Assembly: GCF_026898135.2 (NCBI RefSeq) | Contig: NZ_CP114035.2 | Span: forward strand, 2,335,501 to 2,399,500 | DNA: 64,000 nt | Reading direction: 5' to 3' | From: Pseudomonas fortuita | GTDB taxonomy: Bacteria; Pseudomonadota; Gammaproteobacteria; Pseudomonadales; Pseudomonadaceae | In this document: positions 34,067 to 42,726 of the stretch, piece by piece | Layout of the letters: the number at the start of each line of letters is the position of its first letter | Numbering within the stretch: position 1 is the first letter of the stretch | Notes under the pieces: generated by a model | Told to the model about the DNA's origin: nothing | What the model saw: the letters and a program-made list of their open reading frames with translations, nothing else | Database searches by the model: none | Position numbers and translations under genes: made by a program

Positions 34067-35449
34067 TCACTCCGCCATCTGCAACTCCGGCAGCTTCACC
34101 CGGAACGCGCGAGTCAGCCCCATCAGCACCACCAGGCCCATGCCCATCCAGCACAGGCCGATAGTGAACGACAGGCTGGTCAGGCTGCTCCACAGCCACA
34201 GCGTGCTGAGAAAGCCCAGACCAGGAATGGCACCATATAGCAGGTAGTTGCGGCCACCGCGCAGTTTCTGGTCGACCAGATAGTGCTTGACCACCGCCAG
34301 GTTCACCGCCGAGAAGGCGAACAGCGCGCCAAAGCTGATCATGTTGGCCACGGTGTCGAGGGTGATCACCAAGGCGATCAGCGACAGCAGGCTGACCACC
34401 AGGATGGCGGTGGCCGGCACGCGCTTTTTCGTCATCAGTTGGCCGAACGCCCGCGGCAATGCGCCGTCGCGGCCCATGGCGAACAGCACGCGTGACACGC
34501 TGGCCTGGGACACCATGGCCGAGGCGAAGCAGCCGGCCACGTAGGTGGCAGTGAAAGCGGTTACCAGCAGTTCGCCGCCGACACGGCGCATCACATCCAC
34601 AGAGGCCGAATCCGGGTCAACGAAGCTGCCCCAGTCTGGGAACACCATCTGCGCGCAGTACGACACCACCAGGAACAGCAAGCCACCGATCAGCGAAACG
34701 GCCAGGATCGCCACCGGTATGCGGTAGGTCGGGTTGGTCGTTTCTTCGGCCATGGTCGAGACGGCGTCGAACCCCAGGAAAGACAGGCACAGCACCGCGG
34801 CGCCGGTCATGATCAGCGGCGCGCTGAAGCCTTCGTGGTGGAAGGGCGCCAGCAGCGATACCGGCTCCGCCTGTCCGCTGAGCTTCAGAATGGACAGGGC
34901 GACAAACACAATGATGAACACCAGTTGCATGACCACCAGGATCCAGTTCACCCGGGTGATGGACTCGATGCCGATCAGGTTGAGGAAAGTGACCAGGGCA
35001 ATGGAGCCTGCCACCCACACCCAGGCGTGAATGGCCGGAAAGTACTCTGACATGTAGATGCCGATCAGCAGGTAGCTGAGCAGCGGCAGGAATATATAGT
35101 CGAGCAGCAGTGTCCAGCCGGTAATGAAGCCGATATGGCTGCCGAAGGCCTTGCGCGTGTAGGTGTAGACCGAGCCGGAGTAGGGGTGGGCCTGGACCAT
35201 GCGGCCATAGCTGTAGGCGGTCAGCAGCATGGCGGCAAGGGTGAGCAGGTAGGCGGTGGGCAGGTGCCCTTTGGTCATCTGGGTGACCAGCCCGTACGTG
35301 GTGAATACGGCCAGGGGCACCATGTAGGCCAGGCCGAACAGTACCAGGGCAGTCAGCCCCATGGACTTGCGGAAACGGCCGGTATTGGCGCCGGGGTGCG
35401 CGGCGGTGTCATGGGCGGGGCTATGGGCTGTACTTGTTGTTGTATGCAT
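34067..35449 (-). CDS. APC-family amine/amino acid permease (PuuP-like)
   Basis: 460 residues from ATG 35449, preceded by AGGAGTT. Twelve helices; after a polar 30-residue tail come SMGLTALVLFGLAYMVPLAVFTTYG and the conserved YSGSVYTYTRKAFG, then AAVLCLSFLGFDAVSTMAEET. The pattern follows putrescine importers of the PuuP type. It is divergent from a LuxR regulator and an omega-transaminase, which supports a polyamine or related amine as substrate. AACAACAA just inside the start codon is a possible Hfq/Crc target. Confidence 0.85.
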   Translation of the reverse strand: MHTTTSTAHSPAHDTAAHPGANTGRFRKSMGLTALVLFGLAYMVPLAVFTTYGLVTQMTKGHLPTAYLLTLAAMLLTAYSYGRMVQAHPYSGSVYTYTRKAFGSHIGFITGWTLLLDYIFLPLLSYLLIGIYMSEYFPAIHAWVWVAGSIALVTFLNLIGIESITRVNWILVVMQLVFIIVFVALSILKLSGQAEPVSLLAPFHHEGFSAPLIMTGAAVLCLSFLGFDAVSTMAEETTNPTYRIPVAILAVSLIGGLLFLVVSYCAQMVFPDWGSFVDPDSASVDVMRRVGGELLVTAFTATYVAGCFASAMVSQASVSRVLFAMGRDGALPRAFGQLMTKKRVPATAILVVSLLSLIALVITLDTVANMISFGALFAFSAVNLAVVKHYLVDQKLRGGRNYLLYGAIPGLGFLSTLWLWSSLTSLSFTIGLCWMGMGLVVLMGLTRAFRVKLPELQMAE

Positions 35450-35587
35450 TGCTAACTCCTGGAAAAGGATGCAGGACACCGCAGTACGCGAGCAGGCTCG
35501 TTACCGGTGGGTGAAGTGCAAGGAGGTCGAGCGGAAGGCTCGCAGCGCTGGGGCGGGTTGATGCTCCCACACCCTGCAGGTACCCGG

Positions 35588-35645
35588 AATCACCCTTTGG
35601 GGTGAGCGGGAACAGCCCTTGCCCGGCTCACCCCAAAGGGTGATT
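35588..35645. promoter_or_regulatory. Twin-dyad inverted repeat between permease and LuxR genes
   Basis: Two 20-base arms (35588-35607 and 35626-35645) are perfect inverse complements. Each arm itself contains a dyad, TCACCC-N4-GGGTGA, with centres 38 bases apart. It lies between the two divergent starts, so it is more likely an operator pair than a terminator. Outer partial complements (GTTGA...CTCCCAC near 35557 and GTGGGAG...TCAAC near 35663) extend the symmetry. Confidence 0.75.
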
Positions 35646-35731
35646 TCGGCGGCGGCGGTGGCGTGGGAGTATCTGGTCAACAACGCACCGCACTGGCGGC
35701 GGTGTCACTGAATAGGAACGGCAGGCCCACA

Positions 35732-36574
35732 GTGACTAATCAATTGCTTTCAGAACAGTGGTTCGAGCACCTGGCCAAGGTCACCGAGGCAATCGGCCGG
35801 CCGGGCTTTGCCGCCAACCTGTTTGCCGCACTTGGCGTGATCCGGCCGATCCAGGCGACCACGGTGTACCTGTACCCGCACGACGGCATGCCTTGTGCGC
35901 TGTTCGAGCAGGACGACAAGGCACCCTGGCAGCCCGAGGGCAATGTCAGCCGCTACTTGTCTGGCTTTTACTTGCTCGACCCGTTCTACGGTGCCTGTGT
36001 GGAACAGGTAGCGTCGGGGTGCTATGGGTTGTTCGAAGTGGCACCCGACCATTTCGAGGTCAGCGAGTACTACCAGTCGTTCTACCGCCACTCGCACCTG
36101 GAGGATGAGCTCAACTACATCTTGCAGGTCGCGCCGGGGCAGAGCCTGGCGGTGTCGCTGGCGTTTACCGACAAGCTGGATGCGCACACCCGCGAGCTGT
36201 TCGGGCGTATCACGCCCTGGGTGCTGGCGGTGCTGAGCAAGCACTTCGCCGGCCTGGACAGCCGTACCGGGCGCTTCGAGAACATCCTCGAACAACGCAT
36301 CCACGCCGCGCTGAACAACTTCGGCAGCTCGCTGCTGACCGAGCGTGAGTGCCGTATCGCCCAGCTGATCCTGCGTGGCCACTCGACCAGGTCGCTGGCC
36401 GAGCGCCTGGGGGTGTCGGAAGACACCATCAAGTCGCACCGCAAGAACGTCTACGCCAAGCTCGACATCGGCACCCAGTCCGAGCTGTTCTCCCTGTTCA
36501 TCGACGCGCTGGCCAATGCCCAGGGCGTGCTGGGCAAGGACCCGCTGGAAAGCTACATGGGCAAGCTGCGCTGA
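35732..36574 (+). CDS. LuxR-family transcriptional regulator
   Basis: About 280 residues from a GTG at 35732; an upstream start at 35663 is possible. The C-terminal GerE-type HTH is clear: LLTERECRIAQLILRGHSTRSLAERLGVSEDTIKSHRKNVYAKLDI. The N-terminal 200 residues do not show the acyl-homoserine-lactone pocket pattern that I know and resemble the PAS-like sensor of regulators next to polyamine or amino-acid catabolic genes. It likely controls the flanking permease and transaminase through the twin dyad. Confidence 0.87.
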   Translation: MTNQLLSEQWFEHLAKVTEAIGRPGFAANLFAALGVIRPIQATTVYLYPHDGMPCALFEQDDKAPWQPEGNVSRYLSGFYLLDPFYGACVEQVASGCYGLFEVAPDHFEVSEYYQSFYRHSHLEDELNYILQVAPGQSLAVSLAFTDKLDAHTRELFGRITPWVLAVLSKHFAGLDSRTGRFENILEQRIHAALNNFGSSLLTERECRIAQLILRGHSTRSLAERLGVSEDTIKSHRKNVYAKLDIGTQSELFSLFIDALANAQGVLGKDPLESYMGKLR

Positions 36575-36616
36575 GCGCCAGCCACCCTGCAACCCCACCG
36601 CAAAGGAAAACCAACA

Positions 36617-37999
36617 ATGAATGCGCCTTTCGCCCCGCAACGCCAGACCCGCGACTACCAGGCAGCCGATGCCGCGCACCATATCCATGCCTTCCTCGAC
36701 CAGAAAGCGCTGAATGCCGAAGGGCCGCGGGTGATCGTCGGTGGCGAACGCCTGCACCTGTGGGACAGCGAGGGCAAGCGCTACCTGGATGGCATGTCTG
36801 GCCTGTGGTGCACCCAGCTCGGCTATGGCCGTCGCGACCTGACTGTCGCCGCGGCCACGCAGATGGACCAGCTGGCCTACTACAACATGTTCTTCCACAC
36901 CACCCACCCGGCGGTGATCGAACTGTCCGAGCTGCTGTTCAGCCTGCTGCCCGGGCACTACAGCCACGCCATTTACACCAACTCCGGCTCCGAGGCCAAC
37001 GAAGTGCTGATCCGCACGGTGCGCCGCTATTGGCAGGTGGTCGGCCAGCCGAACAAGAAGGTCATGATCGGCCGCTGGAACGGTTACCACGGCTCGACCC
37101 TGGCGGCTACGGCGCTGGGCGGCATGAAGTTCATGCACGAAATGGGCGGGCTGATCCCGGATGTTGCGCACATCGATGAGCCGTACTGGTACGCAGAGGG
37201 TGGCGAGCTGACCCCTTCCGAGTTCGGCCGCCGCTGTGCCTTGCAGCTGGAAGAAAAGATCCTGGAACTGGGGGCCGAGAATGTCGCCGGCTTTATCGCC
37301 GAGCCGTTCCAGGGCGCAGGCGGCATGATTTTCCCGCCGGAAAGCTACTGGCCGGAAATCCAGCGCATCTGCCGCCAGTACGATGTGCTGTTGTGCGCCG
37401 ATGAGGTGATTGGCGGCTTTGGCCGCACCGGGGAGTGGTTCGCACACGAATACTTCGGCTTCGAGCCCGACACCCTGTCGATTGCCAAGGGTCTGACCAG
37501 CGGCTATGTGCCGATGGGTGGCCTGGTACTGAGCAAGCGCATTGCCGAGGCACTGGTGGAACGCGGCGGGGTGTTTGCCCACGGCCTGACCTATTCCGGC
37601 CACCCGGTGGCGGCGGCGGTGGCGATTGCCAACCTGAAGGCGCTGCGCGACGAAGGCATCGTGGCCCAGGTGAAGGATGACACCGGGCCGTACCTGCAGC
37701 GCATCCTGCGCGAAGTGTTCGCCGACCATCCATTGATTGGCCAGGTACAGGGCGCCGGCTTGGTGGCGGCGTTGCAATTCGCCGAGCACAAACCGACGCG
37801 CAAACGCTTTGCCAACGAGAATGACCTGGCCTGGCAATGCCGCACCTTTGGTTTCGAGGAGGGGGTGATCATTCGCTCAACCTTGGGCCGGATGATCATG
37901 GCGCCGGCCCTGATCGCCAACCACAGCGAGCTGGATGAGCTGGTGGAGAAAACCCGCATTGCCGTGGACCGCACCGCTCGGTTGGTTGGCAAGCTCTAA
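36617..37999 (+). CDS. Pyruvate-dependent omega-transaminase (polyamine type, SpuC-like)
   Basis: 460 residues, class III PLP aminotransferase. GMSGLWCTQLGYGR at the front, NSGSEANE, the phosphate-binding WNGYHGSTLAA, Asp in LCADEVIGGFGRTG, and the Schiff-base Lys in SIAKGLTSGYVPMGG. This matches putrescine/spermidine:pyruvate and related omega-transaminases of Pseudomonas. With the permease and the aldehyde dehydrogenase downstream it would turn an amine into an aldehyde and then an acid. Confidence 0.9.
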   Translation: MNAPFAPQRQTRDYQAADAAHHIHAFLDQKALNAEGPRVIVGGERLHLWDSEGKRYLDGMSGLWCTQLGYGRRDLTVAAATQMDQLAYYNMFFHTTHPAVIELSELLFSLLPGHYSHAIYTNSGSEANEVLIRTVRRYWQVVGQPNKKVMIGRWNGYHGSTLAATALGGMKFMHEMGGLIPDVAHIDEPYWYAEGGELTPSEFGRRCALQLEEKILELGAENVAGFIAEPFQGAGGMIFPPESYWPEIQRICRQYDVLLCADEVIGGFGRTGEWFAHEYFGFEPDTLSIAKGLTSGYVPMGGLVLSKRIAEALVERGGVFAHGLTYSGHPVAAAVAIANLKALRDEGIVAQVKDDTGPYLQRILREVFADHPLIGQVQGAGLVAALQFAEHKPTRKRFANENDLAWQCRTFGFEEGVIIRSTLGRMIMAPALIANHSELDELVEKTRIAVDRTARLVGKL

Positions 38000-38027
38000 G
38001 CCGTTGCCAAGGGCAACCGGTTTCCCC

Positions 38028-38112
38028 TGTGGGAGCGGGCATGCCCGCGAACACCGGCCAAGCCGGTGCCATCCTCCGTGTCGCCTGATTCGCGGGCACG
38101 CCCGCTCCCACA
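38028..38112. repeat. REP pair (BIME) between transaminase and aldehyde dehydrogenase
   Basis: TGTGGGAGCGGGCATGCCCGCGAA and its inverse TTCGCGGGCACGCCCGCTCCCACA flank an inner hairpin CACCGGCCAAGCCGGTG. This is a standard P. putida-type REP couple. Placed inside a probable operon, it may stabilise the upstream message or weaken expression of the downstream gene. Confidence 0.85.
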
Positions 38113-38195
38113 AGGGGGAGCACGGCGCGCTTGCGGACTGTGCGGTACCTGTTACTTCCGCAAAATGATCGCCACTGCGGTCGCCTGGAGTACAA

Positions 38196-39689
38196 ATGTA
38201 CACCCTCGAATGCTGGCAACAACGTGCCTCTGACCTCTACCTGCCATCCAAAGCGCTGATCAATGGCAAACCCGTCGACGCACAGGATCGCAACACCTTC
38301 GCCGCCATCAACCCCGCCACCAACACCGTACTGGCCCAGGTCGCCGCCTGCGGCCAGGCCGAGGTCGATCTTGCAGTGGCCAGCGCCCGGCGCGCGTTCG
38401 AACATGGCCCCTGGCCGCGCATGGCCCCCGGCGAGCGCAAGAAGGTGCTGCTGCGCCTGGCCGAGCTGATCATGGCCCATCGCGAAGAACTGGCGTTGCT
38501 GGACTCGCTGAACATGGGCAAGCCGGTGATGGACGCCTACAACATCGACGTGCCGGGCTCGGCCCATGTGTTTGCCTGGTACGGCGAGGCACTGGACAAG
38601 CTCTACGATCAGGTGGCACCCACTGCGCCCAATGCACTCGTCACCATCACCCGGGAAGCACTCGGCGTGGTTGCCGCCGTGGTGCCATGGAACTTCCCGC
38701 TCGACATGGCCGCCTGGAAGCTTGCTCCGGCGCTGGCAGCTGGCAACAGCGTGGTGCTCAAACCTGCCGAACAATCACCATTCTCGGCGCTGCGCCTGGC
38801 CCAGCTGGCGCTGGAAGCCGGCGTGCCGGAAGGGGTGCTGAACGTGGTGCCGGGCCTGGGCGAGCAGGCCGGGCAGGCGCTGGGCCTGCACCCGGATGTG
38901 GACTGCCTGGTGTTCACCGGTTCCACCCAGGTGGGCAAGTACTTCATGCAGTACTCGGCGCAGTCCAACCTCAAGCAGGTGTGGCTGGAGTGCGGCGGCA
39001 AGAGCCCCAACCTGGTGTTCGAAAACTGCCAGGACCTGGACCTGGCGGCGGAAAAGGCCGCATTCGGTATTTTCTTCAACCAGGGCGAGGTGTGTTCGGC
39101 CAACTCACGGCTGTACGTGCAGCGCTCCATCCATGACGAATTTGTCGAGCGCCTGCAAGCCAAAGCCCGCCAGTGGTTGCCCGGCAACCCGCTGGACCCG
39201 GCGAGCCGTGCTGGTGCCATTGTCGATGCCGAACAAACCGGCCGCATCGAAGCCGCCATTGCGCGCGCCGGGCAAGAGGGCGCACGGTTGGTGTGTGGCG
39301 GTCGGCGCCTGAGCATCGAAGGCTCTGACAACTACATCGAGCCGACCATTTTTGCTGGTGTGGATGCCCGCATCAGCCTGGCGCAGGAGGAAGTGTTCGG
39401 GCCAGTGCTGGCAGTCAGCGCCTTCGACACGGAAGAAGAAGCGGTGCGCCTGGCCAACGACAGCATCTATGGGCTGGCGGCATCGGTGTGGAGCGATGAC
39501 TTCAACCAGGTGCACCGGGTAGCGAGGGCGTTGAAAGCCGGCACCGTGTCGGTGAACACGGTCGATGCGCTGGATGTGACGGTGCCCTTCGGCGGTGGCA
39601 AGCAGTCGGGGTTCGGGCGCGACCTGTCGCTGCATTCGTTCGACAAGTATTCGCAGCTAAAGACTACCTGGTACCAGTTGAGCGGCTGA
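38196..39689 (+). CDS. Aldehyde dehydrogenase, PuuC/KauB-like
   Basis: 497 residues. GVVAAVVPWNFPLDMAAWKLAPALAAGN, GFTGS-type loop as VFTGSTQVGKY, catalytic Glu in WLECGGKSPN, catalytic Cys in NQGEVCSANSR, and FGGGKQSGFGRDLSLHSFDKYSQLKTTW at the end, which is characteristic of the gamma-glutamyl-gamma-aminobutyraldehyde / 4-aminobutyraldehyde dehydrogenases. It would oxidise the aldehyde made by the upstream transaminase. Confidence 0.9.
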   Translation: MYTLECWQQRASDLYLPSKALINGKPVDAQDRNTFAAINPATNTVLAQVAACGQAEVDLAVASARRAFEHGPWPRMAPGERKKVLLRLAELIMAHREELALLDSLNMGKPVMDAYNIDVPGSAHVFAWYGEALDKLYDQVAPTAPNALVTITREALGVVAAVVPWNFPLDMAAWKLAPALAAGNSVVLKPAEQSPFSALRLAQLALEAGVPEGVLNVVPGLGEQAGQALGLHPDVDCLVFTGSTQVGKYFMQYSAQSNLKQVWLECGGKSPNLVFENCQDLDLAAEKAAFGIFFNQGEVCSANSRLYVQRSIHDEFVERLQAKARQWLPGNPLDPASRAGAIVDAEQTGRIEAAIARAGQEGARLVCGGRRLSIEGSDNYIEPTIFAGVDARISLAQEEVFGPVLAVSAFDTEEEAVRLANDSIYGLAASVWSDDFNQVHRVARALKAGTVSVNTVDALDVTVPFGGGKQSGFGRDLSLHSFDKYSQLKTTWYQLSG

Positions 39690-39841
39690 GGTTCGCAGAG
39701 CACCCGGCATTGCCGAACGGGTGATGGCGATTGCCGACAACTTCGAGCGCAGGAATGCCTGCCACCTGATGCAAGCATCGGGCGACAAAAAATCAGATCA
39801 GGCTGACAGTGATGTCCGCCGCAGCAGTTTCAGCGCCTGTG

Positions 39842-39873
39842 AGATCGAGCGCCGCCCGCGCGGCGCTCGATCT
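39842..39873. terminator. Strong hairpin between two convergent genes
   Basis: AGATCGAGCGCCGC-CCGC-GCGGCGCTCGATCT, a perfect 14-bp GC-rich stem, 30 bases past the FAD-dehydrogenase stop (minus) and about 150 past the aldehyde dehydrogenase stop (plus). Probably a shared terminator, though T-runs are absent. The rest of the 213-base gap shows nothing I can name. Confidence 0.6.
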
Positions 39874-39902
39874 TGCAAACGCTGCAAACCTTTCGGCGTA
39901 CC

Positions 39903-41615
39903 TCACTCGTACCCTTGCACCCCGGCAATGTGCCGTCCGGCCACATAACCAAAGGTAAGCGCCGGGCCCAGGTTGATGCCACCCGACGGGTACCAGCCAC
40001 CAAACACGCTGGCCATGTCTGTACCCGCCGCATACAGCCCCGGGATCGGCTGCCCGGCCTCATCCAGCACGCGGGCACTGCCATCGGTGCGCAGCCCGGC
40101 AAAGGTGCCAAAGCAGCCAGGCTTCACCTTCACCGCATAGAACGGGCCATGCTCGATGGGCGCTACACAAGGGTTGGGCCCTTTGTACAGCGGGTCGCCC
40201 TGTTTGCGGTTGAACGGTGTAGAGCCACGGCCAAATGCCGGGTCCTGGCCTTTGCGGGCATGGGTGTTGAAGTCATCCACCGTGGCGCGTAACCCGGACG
40301 GGTCGATCCCACAGGCCTGGGCAAGTTGTTCCAGCGTGGCGCCACGTTTGAGGTAGCCATTGCGCACATGCGGCCATACCGGCAGCGGTGCCGGGCGGGC
40401 ATGGCCCAGGCCATAGCGGCGCAAGAAGCGATGGTCGCAGACCAGCCATGAGCACACTTCCTCAGCCGGCGGCACCGCCGCGACCATGGCAGACACATAG
40501 TCGTAATAGCCATGCGCTTCATTGACAAAACGCTTGCCGTTGGCCAACACGCCTATGATGCCGGGCTTGCCGCGCTCGATGATGTGCGGGAAGTGGCCGA
40601 CGCTGCCATCGCGGTGCGGCACTTGCGAAACCGGTGCCCAGGCTACAGGCGATTTGAGGTCGGTGGCGACCACGCCACCGGCCGACTCACCCAGGCGCAG
40701 CCCGTCACCGGAACAACCCTGTGGCGGCAGGGCGAGGTTGTCGTAGCCGCTGGCATCACGCGGGAAAAGCTGCCGGCGCCGGACGTTGTCGTTGGGGAAG
40801 CCACCTGCCGCGAGTACCACGGCCCTGGCCCGGATCTGCCGATCACCTTTCGGTGTGCTCACCAGCACCCCTCGCACCTGGCCATCTTCGACCAGCAGGC
40901 GTTTGGCCGGCGCCGATTCCTGCAGGTGCACGCCCAGGTCTTGTGCCGACTTGGCCAGGCGCGCCACCAGCGCCACACCATTGACCAGGTGCATCGCCCG
41001 GCCATACCGGGCCAGGTGATACAGGTGCCGGCCAAAACGTTTGCACACGTGCAGCAAGGCCTTGGGCGACCGGGTCATGTTGAGGAAGGCGGCAAGGTCG
41101 GCGCCGGCCATGATCGGCATGCCCATGAACGAGGTTTCGCGAAGGGTCTTGCGCAGGCGTGGCAGCAAGGCGCCAACCTGGCGGGCATCGTACGGCGCAG
41201 CGATCACCTGGTGCCCGCCCTGGGCGGCACCTGGCGTGTCGCCATGCATGTCCGGAATACCGTTGCCGTCGGCAAACTGCAGGGCTGTGTGCTTCTCGAA
41301 GAACGCCACCATATGCGGGCAGGCCTCGAGGAAGGCATCCACGCGCTCGGCGTTGTAATACGCCCCCAGCTCATTGCGCAGGTAGGTGCGTGGCTGCTCG
41401 ATGTCTTCCACAATGCCCGCCCGCTGTGCCAAGGGGTTGCGTGGCACCCATGCCCAGCCGCCAGACCAGGCGGTGGCACCGCCAAACACGGGCTCCTTCT
41501 CTAGCACAATCACCTTCTGCCCATGCCACGCAGCCGTCACGGCCGCAGCCAGCCCGGCGGCGCCGGAGCCTATGACCAGTACATCGTATTCGGTATCAAG
41601 AGCAGCAGAAGGCAT
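39903..41615 (-). CDS. FAD-dependent dehydrogenase (fumarate reductase / ketosteroid dehydrogenase superfamily)
   Basis: 570 residues. FAD site DVLVIGSGAAGLAAAVTAAWHGQKVIVLEKEP at the start, GGATAWSGGWAWVP, a second FAD contact at ARAVVLAAGGF, and the end motif GTDMASVFGGWYPSGGINLGPALTFGYVAG. This superfamily carries out flavin-linked dehydrogenation or reduction next to a carbonyl (3-ketosteroid delta-1-dehydrogenase, fumarate reductase and similar). It is divergent from an IclR gene and shares two repeated control sites with it. Substrate unknown. Confidence 0.85.
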   Translation of the reverse strand: MPSAALDTEYDVLVIGSGAAGLAAAVTAAWHGQKVIVLEKEPVFGGATAWSGGWAWVPRNPLAQRAGIVEDIEQPRTYLRNELGAYYNAERVDAFLEACPHMVAFFEKHTALQFADGNGIPDMHGDTPGAAQGGHQVIAAPYDARQVGALLPRLRKTLRETSFMGMPIMAGADLAAFLNMTRSPKALLHVCKRFGRHLYHLARYGRAMHLVNGVALVARLAKSAQDLGVHLQESAPAKRLLVEDGQVRGVLVSTPKGDRQIRARAVVLAAGGFPNDNVRRRQLFPRDASGYDNLALPPQGCSGDGLRLGESAGGVVATDLKSPVAWAPVSQVPHRDGSVGHFPHIIERGKPGIIGVLANGKRFVNEAHGYYDYVSAMVAAVPPAEEVCSWLVCDHRFLRRYGLGHARPAPLPVWPHVRNGYLKRGATLEQLAQACGIDPSGLRATVDDFNTHARKGQDPAFGRGSTPFNRKQGDPLYKGPNPCVAPIEHGPFYAVKVKPGCFGTFAGLRTDGSARVLDEAGQPIPGLYAAGTDMASVFGGWYPSGGINLGPALTFGYVAGRHIAGVQGYE

Positions 41616-41639
41616 TGCGGCGTTCCTGTTTTGTTATTA

Positions 41640-41650
41640 GAACAAGGTTC
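41640..41650. promoter_or_regulatory. GAAC-N3-GTTC dyad upstream of the FAD dehydrogenase
   Basis: GAACAAGGTTC, 25 bases upstream of the FAD-dehydrogenase start. The same motif (GAACATGGTTC) recurs at 42644-42654 before the MocA-type gene. IclR-family operators are often short dyads of this kind; candidate only. Confidence 0.45.
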
Positions 41651-41707
41651 CATATTTTTGTCCGCAGCGCCTGTGCCTGCAAGGGCATAGCCGCTTGGTA
41701 AGGCAAC

Positions 41708-41726
41708 TACTGGGCGATAACCGGAC
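41708..41726 (+). promoter_or_regulatory. Repeated 19-bp site 1 (putative IclR operator)
   Basis: TACTGGGCGATAACCGGAC, in the gap between the FAD dehydrogenase and the divergent IclR gene. It matches the sites at 42595 and 46595 with consensus TACTGkkCGrTwACCGvAC (14 of 19 positions identical in all three). Confidence 0.6.
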
Positions 41727-41809
41727 ATTTCACCGCGTCCTGGCTGCGCCCTCTACCGCTGATGTGGAATCATCTTCTAGAATCCGCAAAAAATTCAGGG
41801 ACCTGTGTC

Positions 41810-42586
41810 ATGGCTGGTAGTCAGATCGAACGCGCCTTCAGTCTTGTAGAAAGCCTTACCGGTGAACCTCAGGGGCTGCCATTGCAAACCCTGGCCGAGC
41901 GCCTGGACATTCCCAAGAGCGCAGCCCACCGCATGCTCACCGAGCTGGTGCGGCTGGGCTATGTGCGGCAGAACCGCGACAACAGCCGCTACCAGTTAAC
42001 GGCAAAGCTGGTGGCGCTTGGGTTTCGTTACCTGTCCAGCAACGGCGCCGACATCATCCAGCCGATTCTCGACCGCCTGGCCCAGGACAGCGGTGAGCTG
42101 GTGCGCCTTGGGGTGATCGACGGTGCCCGGCAGACCTGGATCGCCAAGTCCCAAGGCGCCCGCTCCGGGCTGCGCTACGACCCGGACATGGGCCGCGATG
42201 CGCCGCTGTTCTACACCGCCTCCGGGCACGCCTGGCTGGCCAGCCTGGACGATGAGCAGGCGCTGCAGATGGTGTTGCGCCAAGGCATTGCCGACCCTTC
42301 ACAGTTCGGCCCGAACGCGCCACGCTCCACCGACGCGCTGCTCGCCTACCTGCACCGTGCCCGGGAGCTGGGATATGCCTGGGTGGAGGAAACCTCGGCC
42401 GTCGGGACCTCGGCCTTGGCGGCGGTGGTGCGTCGCCCGCAAACTGACGAGGTGATCGGCGTATTGAGCATTGCCGGCCCCAGCGCACGGATGGCGCAAA
42501 GCCGCCTGGCAGAACTGGCGCCACTGTTGCTGGCGGCGGCGCAAGAGCTGTCCGCTGCTAGCCGGGCAAGCGAATTATTCGCCTGA
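41810..42586 (+). CDS. IclR-family transcriptional regulator
   Basis: 258 residues from ATG 41810; the frame is open to 41762 but the earlier start is less natural. Winged HTH: QIERAFSLVESLTGEPQGLPLQTLAERLDIPKSAAHRMLTELVRLGYVRQ. The effector domain follows the usual pattern (RLGVIDGARQTWIAKSQGARSGL, then LGYAWVEETSAVGTSALAAVV). Repeated 19-bp sites flank it on both sides and one more lies before the transporter at 46.46 kb, so it probably controls all these units. Confidence 0.9.
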   Translation: MAGSQIERAFSLVESLTGEPQGLPLQTLAERLDIPKSAAHRMLTELVRLGYVRQNRDNSRYQLTAKLVALGFRYLSSNGADIIQPILDRLAQDSGELVRLGVIDGARQTWIAKSQGARSGLRYDPDMGRDAPLFYTASGHAWLASLDDEQALQMVLRQGIADPSQFGPNAPRSTDALLAYLHRARELGYAWVEETSAVGTSALAAVVRRPQTDEVIGVLSIAGPSARMAQSRLAELAPLLLAAAQELSAASRASELFA

Positions 42587-42594
42587 AGGCACAT

Positions 42595-42613
42595 TACTGG
42601 TCGATTACCGCAC
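42595..42613 (+). promoter_or_regulatory. Repeated 19-bp site 2 (putative IclR operator)
   Basis: TACTGGTCGATTACCGCAC, 9 bases after the IclR stop and 114 before the MocA-type start. Second of three copies. Confidence 0.6.
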
Positions 42614-42643
42614 AGTCTGTTCTGCCGGTTCTTTTGAAAAACT

Positions 42644-42654
42644 GAACATGGTTC
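42644..42654. promoter_or_regulatory. GAAC-N3-GTTC dyad upstream of the MocA-type gene
   Basis: GAACATGGTTC, 73 bases before the start of the MocA-type gene; nearly the same as the site before the FAD dehydrogenase. Confidence 0.45.
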
Positions 42655-42665
42655 TAAATTGTCGA

Positions 42666-42700
42666 GTGCTGATTCTGGAATCTGGTTTCAGAATCAGCAC
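42666..42700. promoter_or_regulatory. 12-bp inverted repeat in the leader of the MocA-type gene
   Basis: GTGCTGATTCTG-N11-CAGAATCAGCAC, perfect 12-bp arms, immediately before AACAACAA (42701-42708, a match to the Hfq/Crc target pattern AAnAAnAA) and the ribosome site. Operator or leader hairpin cannot be told apart by eye. Confidence 0.6.
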
Positions 42701-42726
42701 AACAACAATCACAAGAGGACAGGCTG

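Noticed and set aside
35750..37837. Very long open frame (695 codons) on the minus strand opposite the LuxR and transaminase genes
   Set aside because: High-GC shadow: it spans two well-supported genes and their gap, its product has no family features and is rich in His, Gln, Arg and Gly as expected for an antisense frame.
39690..39902. Possible gene fragment after the aldehyde dehydrogenase
   Set aside because: Short translated pieces in all frames show no family pattern; the only clear element is the 14-bp hairpin.
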